A stretch of 9,157 nt of DNA, from the NCBI GenBank assembly GCA_003222555.1, contig QHWL01000091.1, positions 419-9,575 on the forward strand, in the 5' to 3' direction. The DNA is from Acidobacteriota bacterium. GTDB taxonomy: Bacteria; Acidobacteriota; Vicinamibacteria; Vicinamibacterales; CAVVIG01. Within the stretch, counting starts at the first letter, position 1; each line of letters begins with the position of its first letter. The notes beneath the pieces are model-generated. The model was not told where the DNA came from, did no database searches, and saw nothing but the letters and a program-made list of their open reading frames with translations. Positions 1-7,100 of this stretch are shown in pieces. The translations under genes and the position numbers were made by a program.

Positions 1-2
1 CG

Positions 3-1259
3 GTTCACCACGCGACCGCCGTCTCACGCACCAGCGATGGCCGATGCGACGTGCTCGCCTCCACCGGCGAACGGCCGGGGCCCGAGACGCCGCCCGACGA
101 CACGGAACGCCGAATGGCCATCGGGTCGGCCCGCGATTGTGCGATCGAGATCACCGTCCGGCCCAAAAACAATATCGAGTCGGTCGCCACGTTCAACGCC
201 GTCAAGCTGCTTCTGGCGACCATTCACGACATCGAAGGCGCTCGCGCCGAGCGTGAAGAGCGCATGACGCTGTGGCCCATCGACGACGTGACGACCGCCG
301 CGGGCCACGCGGTAGTGACCGGCCGCATGCGAGAGCTGATGTCCTTCGCGAAGCGCATCGCGACCACCAGCGTCAGCGTCTTGATCACGGGCGAAAGCGG
401 CACCGGCAAGGAAATCCTGGCGCGTGCGATTCACACCTACTCCGATCGCTCGCAGAAGCCCTTCATCCCGTTCAACTGCAGCGCCATCCCCCGCGAGATG
501 CTCGAAAGCCAGCTGTTCGGCCACCGCCGCGGCGCGTTTACCGGAGCCGACCGCGACAATCCAGGCATCATCCGAAGCGCCCGGGATGGAACGCTGTTCC
601 TCGACGAGATCGGCGAGCTGGGCCTCGATCTCCAGCCGAAGCTGCTGCGCTTCCTCGAGTCGGGCGAGATCTGTCCGCTCGGCGAATCGACTCCGTTCAC
701 GGTCGACGTGCGCGTCGTCGCCGCCACCAACTCCAACCTCGAACACGGAGTGAAGGAAGGCCGTTTTCGCGAGGATTTGTTCTATCGGCTCAACGTGATC
801 CGGCTCCAGATCCCGCCCTTGCGCGAACGCCGCGACGAGATCCCCTCGCTCGTCAACTATTTCGTCCTGCGCGCCGCCGAGGAGTTTCGAAAAGGCCAGC
901 TCCGATTCGCGGAGGAGACCATGGAACATCTTCTGCTGTGTCCGTGGCCCGGAAACATCCGGCAACTGCACAACGAAATCCGTCGCATGGCGGCACTCGC
1001 CGAGCCGAATGCCGTTCTCACGCCGGCCGCGCTGTCCGACGAGATCATCAGTGCCAGACCCGCTCCTCGCGCCTCGTCGAACGGCCTCGAGCTCGCCGTC
1101 CCGCTCAACAACAAGCTGGTGCCGACGCTCTCGAGAATCGAGCGCGAAATGATCAAGGTCGCCCTACACGAACATCGGGGCAAGGTCGACGCGGCCGCCA
1201 GAGCGCTCGGCATTTCGCGCAAGGGCCTCTATCTGAAGCGCCAGCGACTCGGCCTGTAG
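3..1259 (+). CDS. Sigma-54-dependent transcriptional activator (NtrC-type AAA+ plus Fis HTH), 5' partial
   Basis: The product is an ATP-dependent enhancer-binding protein that remodels sigma-54 RNA polymerase holoenzyme at -24/-12 promoters. The frame is open to the left edge, so the start and most of the sensor domain are missing. A GTG at 51 is in frame but has no convincing ribosome site. Residues below are counted from that GTG. Residues 1-75 look like the end of a sensor, perhaps GAF, followed by a charged helical linker. The AAA+ domain covers about 84-330. It shows Walker A GESGTGKE (114-121), the sigma-54 contact loop GAFTGA (161-166), Walker B TLFLDE (181-186), the arginine-rich FREDLFYRLN segment (239-248) and sensor II PWPGNIRQL (299-307). 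A Fis-type helix-turn-helix lies at about 378-400, ending in LGISRKGLYLKRQRLGL. All catalytic motifs are intact, so it should be active. The signal sensed and the target promoters are unknown. The family call is secure. Confidence 0.95.
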   Translation, partial: VHHATAVSRTSDGRCDVLASTGERPGPETPPDDTERRMAIGSARDCAIEITVRPKNNIESVATFNAVKLLLATIHDIEGARAEREERMTLWPIDDVTTAAGHAVVTGRMRELMSFAKRIATTSVSVLITGESGTGKEILARAIHTYSDRSQKPFIPFNCSAIPREMLESQLFGHRRGAFTGADRDNPGIIRSARDGTLFLDEIGELGLDLQPKLLRFLESGEICPLGESTPFTVDVRVVAATNSNLEHGVKEGRFREDLFYRLNVIRLQIPPLRERRDEIPSLVNYFVLRAAEEFRKGQLRFAEETMEHLLLCPWPGNIRQLHNEIRRMAALAEPNAVLTPAALSDEIISARPAPRASSNGLELAVPLNNKLVPTLSRIEREMIKVALHEHRGKVDAAARALGISRKGLYLKRQRLGL

Positions 1260-1388
1260 CGGTGGATGCGAGCGCGAAGTTCCTTCCCTTTGCGGTCCAT
1301 CTCGACGATCCGCGTCGTGACAGTTTCGTCCCGCCACCCGAAAGATCGAGGTTGTCGGCCAGGGGCAAATGCGCTCTGAAGTCTTGTC

Positions 1389-1625
1389 GATGCGAGCAGC
1401 GACCTCCTCGCGCGTGAGCGCTCGATAGCCGCTCAGGCCGACCCCGATCGCGCCGGCAAGCGCGCCAAGGGAAAGCAGCAACAGTCCGGCAAGCGTCCGC
1501 AGCGCAAATCGCAGGGGCCGCGCCCGCCTGAGCGCTGCCAAGGCGGCGATGATGAAGAGTCCGCCCAACGCTCCCAACAAAGCGGCCGCCAGGACGAACG
1601 GCGAGATCCCAAATGCTGGTGTCAC
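1389..1625 (-). pseudogene. Remnant of a small two-helix membrane protein
   Basis: From a GTG at 1625, preceded directly by an in-frame TAG, the minus strand encodes about 79 residues that look like genuine protein. There are two hydrophobic helices at about residues 8-31 and 41-64, separated by an Arg-rich loop (RRARPLR). They are followed by GYRALTREEVAARI. This two-helix-then-YRxLTxEE arrangement recalls short inner-membrane proteins often annotated 'multidrug transporter' in other bacteria; that match is from memory. The frame runs on to 1164, but the part beyond residue 79 loses protein-like character and overlaps the 3' end of the sigma-54 activator on the other strand by 96 bases. A neighbouring frame gives QDFRAHLPLADN, which would fit a continuing soluble domain after a frameshift. 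A decayed, truncated gene is therefore more likely than an intact 153-residue protein. The only upstream ribosome-site candidate is GAGG about 12 bases away. Confidence 0.45.
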
Positions 1626-1864
1626 CTACGGCACCGGCCTCAGCATAATCACGACAAGAATGATATCCAGTAAAAGGTGGGTGAATTGGGCGCCACGAGC
1701 GATGCTGGAAATGCGCGCGGGACGAAGTAGCCGAGGAGCCACCCAGGCACAACGATCAGCAGCTCGAGCCGGGAATGCTCCTCGAGAACATTCTACTCTC
1801 GTCGACCGACGTCATAGGGTACGCTGGGTCGCCGTCCATTCGGATGATCTCGCAGGAGGCCGGT
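1626..1864. other. Intergenic leader before the amidohydrolase gene
   Basis: No gene is seen in this stretch. It contains two CTCGAG hexamers (1763-1768 and 1781-1786). It also has a weak inverted repeat, GAATG at 1773-1777 with CATTC at 1789-1793, enclosing CTC...GAG. I find no clear -35/-10 pair for the downstream gene. The frame of the amidohydrolase stays open back to an ATG at 1775, but residues from there to 1864 do not resemble an export signal. Confidence 0.4.
1854..1859 (+). promoter_or_regulatory. Shine-Dalgarno site that sets the amidohydrolase start
   Basis: AGGAGG lies five bases before the ATG at 1865. It is a full-strength ribosome site and is followed directly by an export signal. 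It favours 1865 over the ATG at 1775, which would add 30 residues before the signal peptide. Confidence 0.8.
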
Positions 1865-3328
1865 ATGTGCCACGCCAAGAGGATGTCGTGTCTGCTCTTC
1901 GTCGCGTCCCTGTTCCTGGCGCTCGGCAGCCCCTCCGAGGTGCGAAGCCAGATCCCTGCCACCGGCGTGACGGTGTTCGAAGGCGCGCGGCTCATCGCGG
2001 GCGACGGCAGCGCGCCAATTGAAAACTCGGCATTCATCGTCGAGAACAACCAAATCACGCGGGTTGGCCGGCGGGGTGAGCTGCAGGTTCCGGGCGCGGC
2101 GCGCGTCGACCTGACGGGGAAAACCGTCATGCCGGCAATGGTCGATCTCCACGGCCACATCGGGTTCCAGAACGTCGCCGAGGGGACGATGTCGAAGGAG
2201 ACGTTTACGCGCGAGAATCTCATCGATCATCTGCAGCGTCTGGCATACGCCGGGGTCGGCGCAGTCGTCGGCGTTGGCGACCTGGTCAACCGCTCAGATT
2301 TGCGCGGCGGCCGGACCACTTGGGGCGACGTGCCGCTGCGGGTGCGCGGAGAGATCGTCCCCAATGCCGCGCTGTTTCGCACGGCTGGCGCGGGAATGGC
2401 CTGGCCGGGCTCCGGCGCTCAAGGCCACCCTTCCCGAGTTGACGTGTCGTACCCGGTCGCAACGATCGAGGAGGCGCGAGCGGCCGTTCAGGACTATGTC
2501 CTCATGAAGCCCGAATTCATCAAGATCTGGGTGGACGACAGAGCCGGAACCAAGCAGACGCTCACGCCCGTTCTCTACCGGGCGATCCTCGACGAGGCGC
2601 ACAAGTACAATGTGCCCGTCGCGGTCCATAACGTCACGTTGGCGAATGCCAAGGAGTTGATGCGAGCCGGCGTCGAAGGATGGCTTCACGTTCCGGTTCG
2701 CGGCGGCGAGACGGTGGACGAGGAACTGATCGCGATCGTCAAGAACCGAATAGCCAGCAACGATCGGCCGAACATCTGGATGACACCGTCTCTTATTACG
2801 GCCTGGATGGACACCCAAGGCGGGCGACGGCCGGCGTGGCTCGACGACCCGCTGCTCGGCGCGACCTATTCTCCCCAACATATCCAGGAGCACTGGGGCG
2901 ACCCGCTGAAGAAGATGACGCCGGAGGAAGTCGCACGTGCCCGCCGGGCGTTCGAGTTGCAGGGACGCAATGCGATGAGGCTCAGAGCGGCCGGCATGCG
3001 GATCGTGACGGGGACCGACACCGGGCAAACGCGGTTCTGGATCGGCTTTTTCAACCATCTGGATTTGGAAAGCATGGTGGCGATGGGCATGGCGCCTTCC
3101 GAGGCGATTGTTGCGGCCACGCGCGATGCGGCCGCCATCGCGAAGGTCAATTCCGGAATGGTCGCGCCGGGCAAGAGCGCCGATTTCATCGTCCTCGATG
3201 CGAATCCCCTCGAGAACATTGCCAACACCCGACGGATCAACAAGGTCTACCTGCGGGGACAGGAAGTCCCTCGCGCCGCGTTCGCGGCCAGGTGGCGGGC
3301 GCAATTCCGCGCGGCCTCGGCGCGGTAG
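1865..3328 (+). CDS. Exported metal-dependent amidohydrolase
   Basis: A 487-residue amidohydrolase-superfamily enzyme of the imidazolonepropionase/prolidase-like type. It hydrolyses C-N bonds of a small substrate that cannot be named from sequence. The N-terminus has basic residues then the hydrophobic stretch LLFVASLFLAL, ending near EVRSQ, so export is expected. Metal and catalytic positions are all visible: HGH at 96-98 in VDLHGHIG, Lys220 in FIKIWVDD (the likely carboxylated bridging lysine), His255 in PVAVHN, His275 in GWLHVP and Asp385 in GTDTG. The C-terminal part is the usual small beta domain, with the signature PGKSADFIVLDANPLENI (434-451). Length is normal for the family. The start follows from AGGAGG five bases upstream. 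It stands alone on its strand and is convergent with the propeller gene that ends at 3474. Family call is secure; substrate unknown. Confidence 0.93.
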   Translation: MCHAKRMSCLLFVASLFLALGSPSEVRSQIPATGVTVFEGARLIAGDGSAPIENSAFIVENNQITRVGRRGELQVPGAARVDLTGKTVMPAMVDLHGHIGFQNVAEGTMSKETFTRENLIDHLQRLAYAGVGAVVGVGDLVNRSDLRGGRTTWGDVPLRVRGEIVPNAALFRTAGAGMAWPGSGAQGHPSRVDVSYPVATIEEARAAVQDYVLMKPEFIKIWVDDRAGTKQTLTPVLYRAILDEAHKYNVPVAVHNVTLANAKELMRAGVEGWLHVPVRGGETVDEELIAIVKNRIASNDRPNIWMTPSLITAWMDTQGGRRPAWLDDPLLGATYSPQHIQEHWGDPLKKMTPEEVARARRAFELQGRNAMRLRAAGMRIVTGTDTGQTRFWIGFFNHLDLESMVAMGMAPSEAIVAATRDAAAIAKVNSGMVAPGKSADFIVLDANPLENIANTRRINKVYLRGQEVPRAAFAARWRAQFRAASAR

Positions 3329-3386
3329 AGAGTCCGAGAAAATCAGGGCAGGACGAGCGATTCGCGTCGATCGGGCATCAACACGT

Positions 3387-3409
3387 CGGCAAGGAAGCGA
3401 ACCTTTCCG
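3387..3409. terminator. Possible bidirectional hairpin between convergent genes
   Basis: CGGCAAGG and CCTTTCCG can pair (seven base pairs with one C-T mismatch) around the loop AAGCGAA. It lies between the stop of the amidohydrolase (3328) and the stop of the propeller gene (3474), where a shared terminator would be expected. No T-run follows on either strand, so it is not a standard intrinsic terminator. Confidence 0.25.
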
Positions 3410-3473
3410 CCGCGGCGCAGCCAAGGCTCACTTCCTGGCAAACCGTCGAGAATTCAGCGTGTGACGGCCTAGT

Positions 3474-4592
3474 CTATCGCGCCGGTGACATCCCTTTGTA
3501 CGCAAGCTTCTGCAGTCCGGCGGTCGTCTGCGCGATATAGATATTGCCTTTCGAATCGGTGGCGATCTGGTGGCCGCCACCGAGCATGCCCGGCACCTTG
3601 ATTGACCCCACAGGCTCGAGCGTCTTCCGGTCGACGACCACGATGTCGGCACCGTTTCCAACGTACAGAAACTGCTGTTCCCGGTCTGGGGACAACGCCA
3701 GGTCCCGCGCAAAAGGTGTGTCGGTCTTGACCAATTGTTTCACGAACTTTCCATCGGTCGCGAACGTTTGGACGCGCCGGTTCTCTCGGTCGGCCACATA
3801 CACCATCCCGTCCTTGGCGACACGTATGGCGTGCACGATGCTGAAATTCTGAGGACCCGGACCCTCCGGGAAGCTCTTTGGGGTGACCACCTCACAATGG
3901 TCGTCATCCACTGGCTTGTTGGCGAATGCGCCCCACATCCGCTTGAACGCGCCGGTGTCGGCATTAAACACGGCAACACGATGATTGCCGTAACCGTCTG
4001 CCACGAACAACTCGTTGGTCCGCGGATACGCCCACATGTCCGCCGCCCGGTGCACATTCTGGGTGTCAGCATTACCCTTGCTTTGATTGCTGTGACCGAG
4101 CTGCATCACGAATTTGCCGTCCTGCGTGAACTTCAGCAGTTGGTCATCGGCAACGCGTTTGAGCCCGGGCAGGCCATTGGTGGGACAATTGTTCCCGCTC
4201 ACCCACACGAAGCCCTTGTAGTCGACATGGATCCCGTGCTCCCGTTCGGGCCACTCATAACCGTTGCTCGCTCCGCCCCAGGCCTTGATGAAATTGCCCG
4301 CCGTGTCGAACACCATCACCGGCGGCGCGGCCATTGCGGCTTGGTCGGGCTTGAGCGTTCGCGGGCGATGCAGGACCCAGACGTTGTCCTGTGCGTCGAT
4401 GGCGAAGCTCGACGGATCGCCGAGCTTCCATTTCGCGGGCACCTTGGGCCACGCGCGATCCACGTCGAACATGGGCAGGCTGCGCGTTTTGGCCTGGGCG
4501 GCCACAACCGCGCGAGACACCCAGCTCGCGTCGGCACCAGCGATGACGATCAGTCCTGCCAGGACGGCACGGCGAAGATCCGAGCGCTTCAC
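3474..4592 (-). CDS. Exported NHL-type six-bladed beta-propeller protein
   Basis: A 372-residue secreted propeller. The N-terminus (MKRSDLRRAVLAGLIVIAG, then up to AAQA at about 34) is an export signal. After it come repeated blade units with the NHL-type pattern: SSFAIDAQDNVWVLHR (61-76), GIHVDYKGFVWVSG (120-133), NELFVADGYGNHRV (193-206), AIRVAKDGMVYVADRENRRV (255-274), and a last blade with QIATDSKGNIYIAQT (342-356). The layout resembles the propeller of peptidylglycine alpha-amidating lyase-like proteins, but catalysis cannot be claimed. Propellers of this kind often bind ligands or partner proteins. The start is GTG at 4592, with GGAGG (4598-4602) five bases upstream. It is the last gene of the minus-strand block, 71 bases after the preceding gene. 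A Cys-containing insert (NNCPTNG, 134-140) lies between two blades. Confidence 0.88.
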   Translation of the reverse strand: MKRSDLRRAVLAGLIVIAGADASWVSRAVVAAQAKTRSLPMFDVDRAWPKVPAKWKLGDPSSFAIDAQDNVWVLHRPRTLKPDQAAMAAPPVMVFDTAGNFIKAWGGASNGYEWPEREHGIHVDYKGFVWVSGNNCPTNGLPGLKRVADDQLLKFTQDGKFVMQLGHSNQSKGNADTQNVHRAADMWAYPRTNELFVADGYGNHRVAVFNADTGAFKRMWGAFANKPVDDDHCEVVTPKSFPEGPGPQNFSIVHAIRVAKDGMVYVADRENRRVQTFATDGKFVKQLVKTDTPFARDLALSPDREQQFLYVGNGADIVVVDRKTLEPVGSIKVPGMLGGGHQIATDSKGNIYIAQTTAGLQKLAYKGMSPAR

Positions 4593-4663
4593 GGCTCCCT
4601 CCTATTCTTTTTGGTGACCGGACACTGCTTGAAATGCATCCATCGATGCGCCAGCGCGTCGAC

Positions 4664-5821
4664 CTACTTCGGACCCTTGGCAACTCCCTCCGCGGCCTTC
4701 TCTTCCGCGCGAGCCCCGAGAAGAATGCCCTGCATGGTGTCAAAATTTCCCTCGTGACACGCGAACTCATAGAGCTGGTCCGGCGTTGGTGTCAGACGAA
4801 TGGCCGCCGTCCATGGCTTCGTCCATGTCGTCGGGTCGTCGACGGTAAACTCGTAGGCGATCGTGTCGGAGGCGACACGCGTGAAGCGTTCGATCAAATG
4901 CAGGTTTTCGGCGGATCCCATGAAGTTGCTTTGGGGCGAGAAGTTGGTCGTGTCCACGACCAGGGTGTTTCCTTCCCATCGGCCACGCGAGTCGCCGCTC
5001 CATCGCCGGAGGCGCGGGGGAAGATGGGGACGCCCGTCCAGCGGAACGATGCGCGCGTCGTGGATCGACTCCATCATCAGCACCACGTAGCCTGGAGCCT
5101 GCAGGATCGCGTAGCGGCCGAAATCCGGATCGGCGAAACGGCCGCCCACTCTCGGCACACCATACGTCACGCAACGCAGTGCATTGTTAAGATCTTCAGG
5201 ACCCTCCGGGAGACGCGGCCGTGCCGCGTCGGCCTCGGTTTGCCGCCTCCGCGCCTGCGGCGTCAGCGGAGGTATCTTCCCGTCCGGAGGATCCGTAATC
5301 AGCGATGTTCGATTGTCGAAATCCTTCTTGAGCATCCCGCGGGAAGAATCCGTCGAATTTGGGTTGATGTACCGCTCTGGGTTGGCCAACGCGGCCAGGA
5401 AGATGTTGTCTCCGGCCGCGAAATCAGAATGCCCTTCGTCGAACAGCCGGTCGGCCCGGTTCTTCAGCTCGGCGACTTCCCCGTCGGTCAAGAACTGCCT
5501 GCCTTCGAGCGCCTTCGGTCGTTCAACGGGGGTCGAGCTGTTGTTCACCCACACCCCCTGCAGATCCGGCTGGCCGTACGGCGTGAGGGGCGGACGCCAT
5601 GTCGTCGTCGCGGTGGTTTTCTTCGCCGGCTCTCTTGCCGCCCGCGCCTGCCCCGCGACCGACACCGGCACTGACAACGCGACCACGGTAACCAGGGCAC
5701 TCATTGTTGACTGGGCAGATAGTAGCCGCAAACAATGCCGAGCGGCGGAAGCCGCGAAGGCACAGGTCGTGGGTGTGGGGCCCCACGACAAAGTAAATGT
5801 CGGGAGAACTCGATCGCTCAT
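4664..5821 (-). CDS. Exported protein of unknown function, GxPDLxGxW family (long paralog)
   Basis: The function is not known to me. Proteins with this pattern are abundant, and annotated hypothetical, in Acidobacteriota. Landmarks: PPLTPYGQPDLQGVW (77-91), PPDGKIPPLTPQAR (178-191), Cys217 in LRCVTYGVPR, RWEGNTLVVDTTNF (281-294), LHLIERFTR (307-315), DDPTTWTKPWT (328-338) and YEFACHEGN (351-359). These are mostly beta-type segments. The ATG at 5821 has GGAG five bases upstream and lies 23 bases after the preceding gene, which suits an operon. However, residues 1-39 are not signal-like and have lower GC at third positions. A typical signal (MSALVTVVALSVPVSVAG, then QARA) begins at the internal ATG at 5704, which lacks a clear ribosome site. 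Either start is possible; 346 residues would result from the second. The next gene downstream is the propeller protein. Confidence 0.85.
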   Translation of the reverse strand: MSDRVLPTFTLSWGPTPTTCAFAASAARHCLRLLSAQSTMSALVTVVALSVPVSVAGQARAAREPAKKTTATTTWRPPLTPYGQPDLQGVWVNNSSTPVERPKALEGRQFLTDGEVAELKNRADRLFDEGHSDFAAGDNIFLAALANPERYINPNSTDSSRGMLKKDFDNRTSLITDPPDGKIPPLTPQARRRQTEADAARPRLPEGPEDLNNALRCVTYGVPRVGGRFADPDFGRYAILQAPGYVVLMMESIHDARIVPLDGRPHLPPRLRRWSGDSRGRWEGNTLVVDTTNFSPQSNFMGSAENLHLIERFTRVASDTIAYEFTVDDPTTWTKPWTAAIRLTPTPDQLYEFACHEGNFDTMQGILLGARAEEKAAEGVAKGPK

Positions 5822-5844
5822 TTAATCTCCGTTCGCTACGACGG

Positions 5845-6705
5845 TTACTTCGGGGGGGAGCCCTTGGGAATTGGCGGCGGAAGCGGAGCCGGATCGATGT
5901 AGCCGCGTGTTCCGTCGGGCCGGATAGGGCCGGGACCGAAACCAAGGTGATCCCGGTCGACGTTGTTTTCGCTGCACGCGTACTCGTGAACTTCTTCGTC
6001 GGGTTGGCCCGCGATCCAGGTCCGCGCGTAGGTGAACGGGCGGGTGTAGAACTTCGGATCCTCGATGAGGGTCTCCACGTGAATATGGTCTGCGTCGGGT
6101 CTTGTCCAGCGCTCCACGACGTGCAGAGCATCGCTGTGCGGGTTGGCGTTCTCGTCGATCCAGACCTTCTCTTCCTTGAACCCGATCGAGTCGATCACCA
6201 GGCTGTCGCCTTCCCAGCGGCCGATCTCCTCACCAAAGAAAGACGGATCGGGATCGTCCGAATGCTTGCGCGAGGCGTCCACCGGGATCAGCCGATAGTA
6301 GCTGTACCAATACAGAAACGCGATCTTCCTGGCGCCTTGCAGCACTTCGAACGGCAACCCGCTCGCATTGTGCCGGGGGATTCCGCCGATGATGCACAGG
6401 CTCTCGGGGTCGATCGTGGCCGTCAGGTTGTGATGCAGTGCCGCCTCCCCCGCCGGCGTCAGCGGCAGTTTGAACCCGGGAAGGTCCTTGCCAATGTTTC
6501 CGCCGGGCACCGTATCGCGGGTGCCCTTCCAGTACCCACTCAGATCAGGATGGCCGTCGGATGTTCGCGGAGTCGGCCTTGGCGTTGCGGACTTCGTGTC
6601 GACTGCCGTCAGGCTGCTGCCTCCTTGCGCGAAGGACGGACCCGGAGAGAGCGCCGGTGATCCGAAGACGGTTGCCGCGATCAGCCACTGACAGACGCGG
6701 GTCAC
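5845..6705 (-). CDS. Exported protein of unknown function, GxPDLxGxW family (short paralog)
   Basis: A 286-residue relative of the next gene downstream; function unknown. Shared landmarks in the same order: DGHPDLSGYWKG (50-61), LPLTPAGEAAL (80-90), Cys104 in ESLCIIGGIPR, GRWEGDSLVIDSIGF (162-176), LHVVERWTR (194-202), EDPKFYTRPFT (215-225) and HEYACSENN (240-248). The N-terminus VTRVCQWLIAATVFGSPALS, then up to SFAQ, is a signal peptide. The start is a GTG at 6705 with GGAGGT five bases upstream. This GTG overlaps the stop of the preceding DUF6152 gene as GTGA, so the two are probably translationally coupled. The frame is open to 6963, but that extension is antisense-like, Arg-rich and merely overlaps DUF6152. 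The C-terminus is Pro-rich (PAPLPPPIPKGSPPK). YWYSYYRLIP (132-141) is an aromatic strand absent from the long paralog. Confidence 0.87.
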   Translation of the reverse strand: MTRVCQWLIAATVFGSPALSPGPSFAQGGSSLTAVDTKSATPRPTPRTSDGHPDLSGYWKGTRDTVPGGNIGKDLPGFKLPLTPAGEAALHHNLTATIDPESLCIIGGIPRHNASGLPFEVLQGARKIAFLYWYSYYRLIPVDASRKHSDDPDPSFFGEEIGRWEGDSLVIDSIGFKEEKVWIDENANPHSDALHVVERWTRPDADHIHVETLIEDPKFYTRPFTYARTWIAGQPDEEVHEYACSENNVDRDHLGFGPGPIRPDGTRGYIDPAPLPPPIPKGSPPK

Positions 6706-7100
6706 TGTGGACCTCCGTCGTCTGCAGAGCCGCCGGACACGATCCGTCCGTCGGGCAATGTCACGCGCCTGGCATCCATCAGCCGCGATCCATCCTTGGC
6801 GCGATAGCCGTCGACGATGAGCGTGTCGCCGATCTTGATGTTGCCGCGCTTGAAGCCGCGGCGCGACAGCGCGCCTGGAGACCCTCCTTCGCAGATCCAC
6901 TCCTCGACGGTTGCGTTGTCGTTTTTCACGCTGAGGTGGAAGTACGAATGCGGATTCGTCCATTCGATCTCGGTGAGCGCACCCGTAATCCGGATGGCCT
7001 GCTTCGCGTCGAACTCCGCCGCAAATGAATGATGTGCGACGAGCGGCGTTCCCGCCGCCAGGGTGCCTACGATCGCCCAGAGCGCGAGTCTGACTTTCAT
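6702..7100 (-). CDS. DUF6152 family exported protein
   Basis: A 132-residue secreted beta-rich protein. The signal peptide MKVRLALWAIVGTLAAGTPL ends near LVA, so the mature chain starts with AHHSF or HHSF. The family core is clear: HHSFAAEFDA (23-32), ITGALTEIEWTNPHSYFHL (38-56), WICEGGSPGALSRRGF (68-83) and GDTLIVDGYRAKDGS (91-105). The middle part resembles small OB- or cystatin-like beta folds, but no activity is established as far as I know. The ATG at 7100 is preceded by GGAGGG about 10 bases upstream. It is the first gene of the minus-strand block and overlaps the next gene by four bases (GTGA). Cys70 is the only cysteine. The family call is from recognised sequence pattern. Confidence 0.92.
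   Translation of the reverse strand: MKVRLALWAIVGTLAAGTPLVAHHSFAAEFDAKQAIRITGALTEIEWTNPHSYFHLSVKNDNATVEEWICEGGSPGALSRRGFKRGNIKIGDTLIVDGYRAKDGSRLMDARRVTLPDGRIVSGGSADDGGPQ
6711..6716 (-). promoter_or_regulatory. Shine-Dalgarno site for the GTG start at 6705
   Basis: On the minus strand GGAGGT is followed by CCACA and GTG. It sits inside the 3' end of the DUF6152 gene. It decides the start of the short GxPDLxGxW protein, placing it exactly at its signal peptide. Confidence 0.8.

Noticed and set aside
24..971. Long minus-strand open frame (315 residues) opposite the sigma-54 gene
   Set aside because: It is antisense to a clearly conserved AAA+ domain, and its Asp/Arg/Ala-rich sequence is what the reverse of such a gene gives. 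It shows no family motif or ribosome site.
1771..1793. Inverted repeat GAATG...CATTC as an operator or terminator
   Set aside because: The arms are only five bases with an uneven interior and no T-run. It is within chance expectation for a region this size.
2294..3424. Long minus-strand open frame opposite the amidohydrolase
   Set aside because: Arg/Pro/His-rich shadow of a high-GC gene whose own frame carries all catalytic motifs.
3735..5674. Two long plus-strand frames (3735-4757 and 4634-5674)
   Set aside because: They are antisense to the propeller and the long GxPDLxGxW gene, which have signal peptides and recognisable repeats or motifs. The plus frames have none.
5797..6660. Plus-strand frame of 287 residues
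   Set aside because: Shadow of the short GxPDLxGxW gene, with no signal, motif or ribosome site.
6706..6963. N-terminal extension of the short GxPDLxGxW gene to 6963
   Set aside because: The added 86 residues overlap the DUF6152 gene and are an Arg-rich shift product. The GTG at 6705 has a strong ribosome site and begins the signal peptide.
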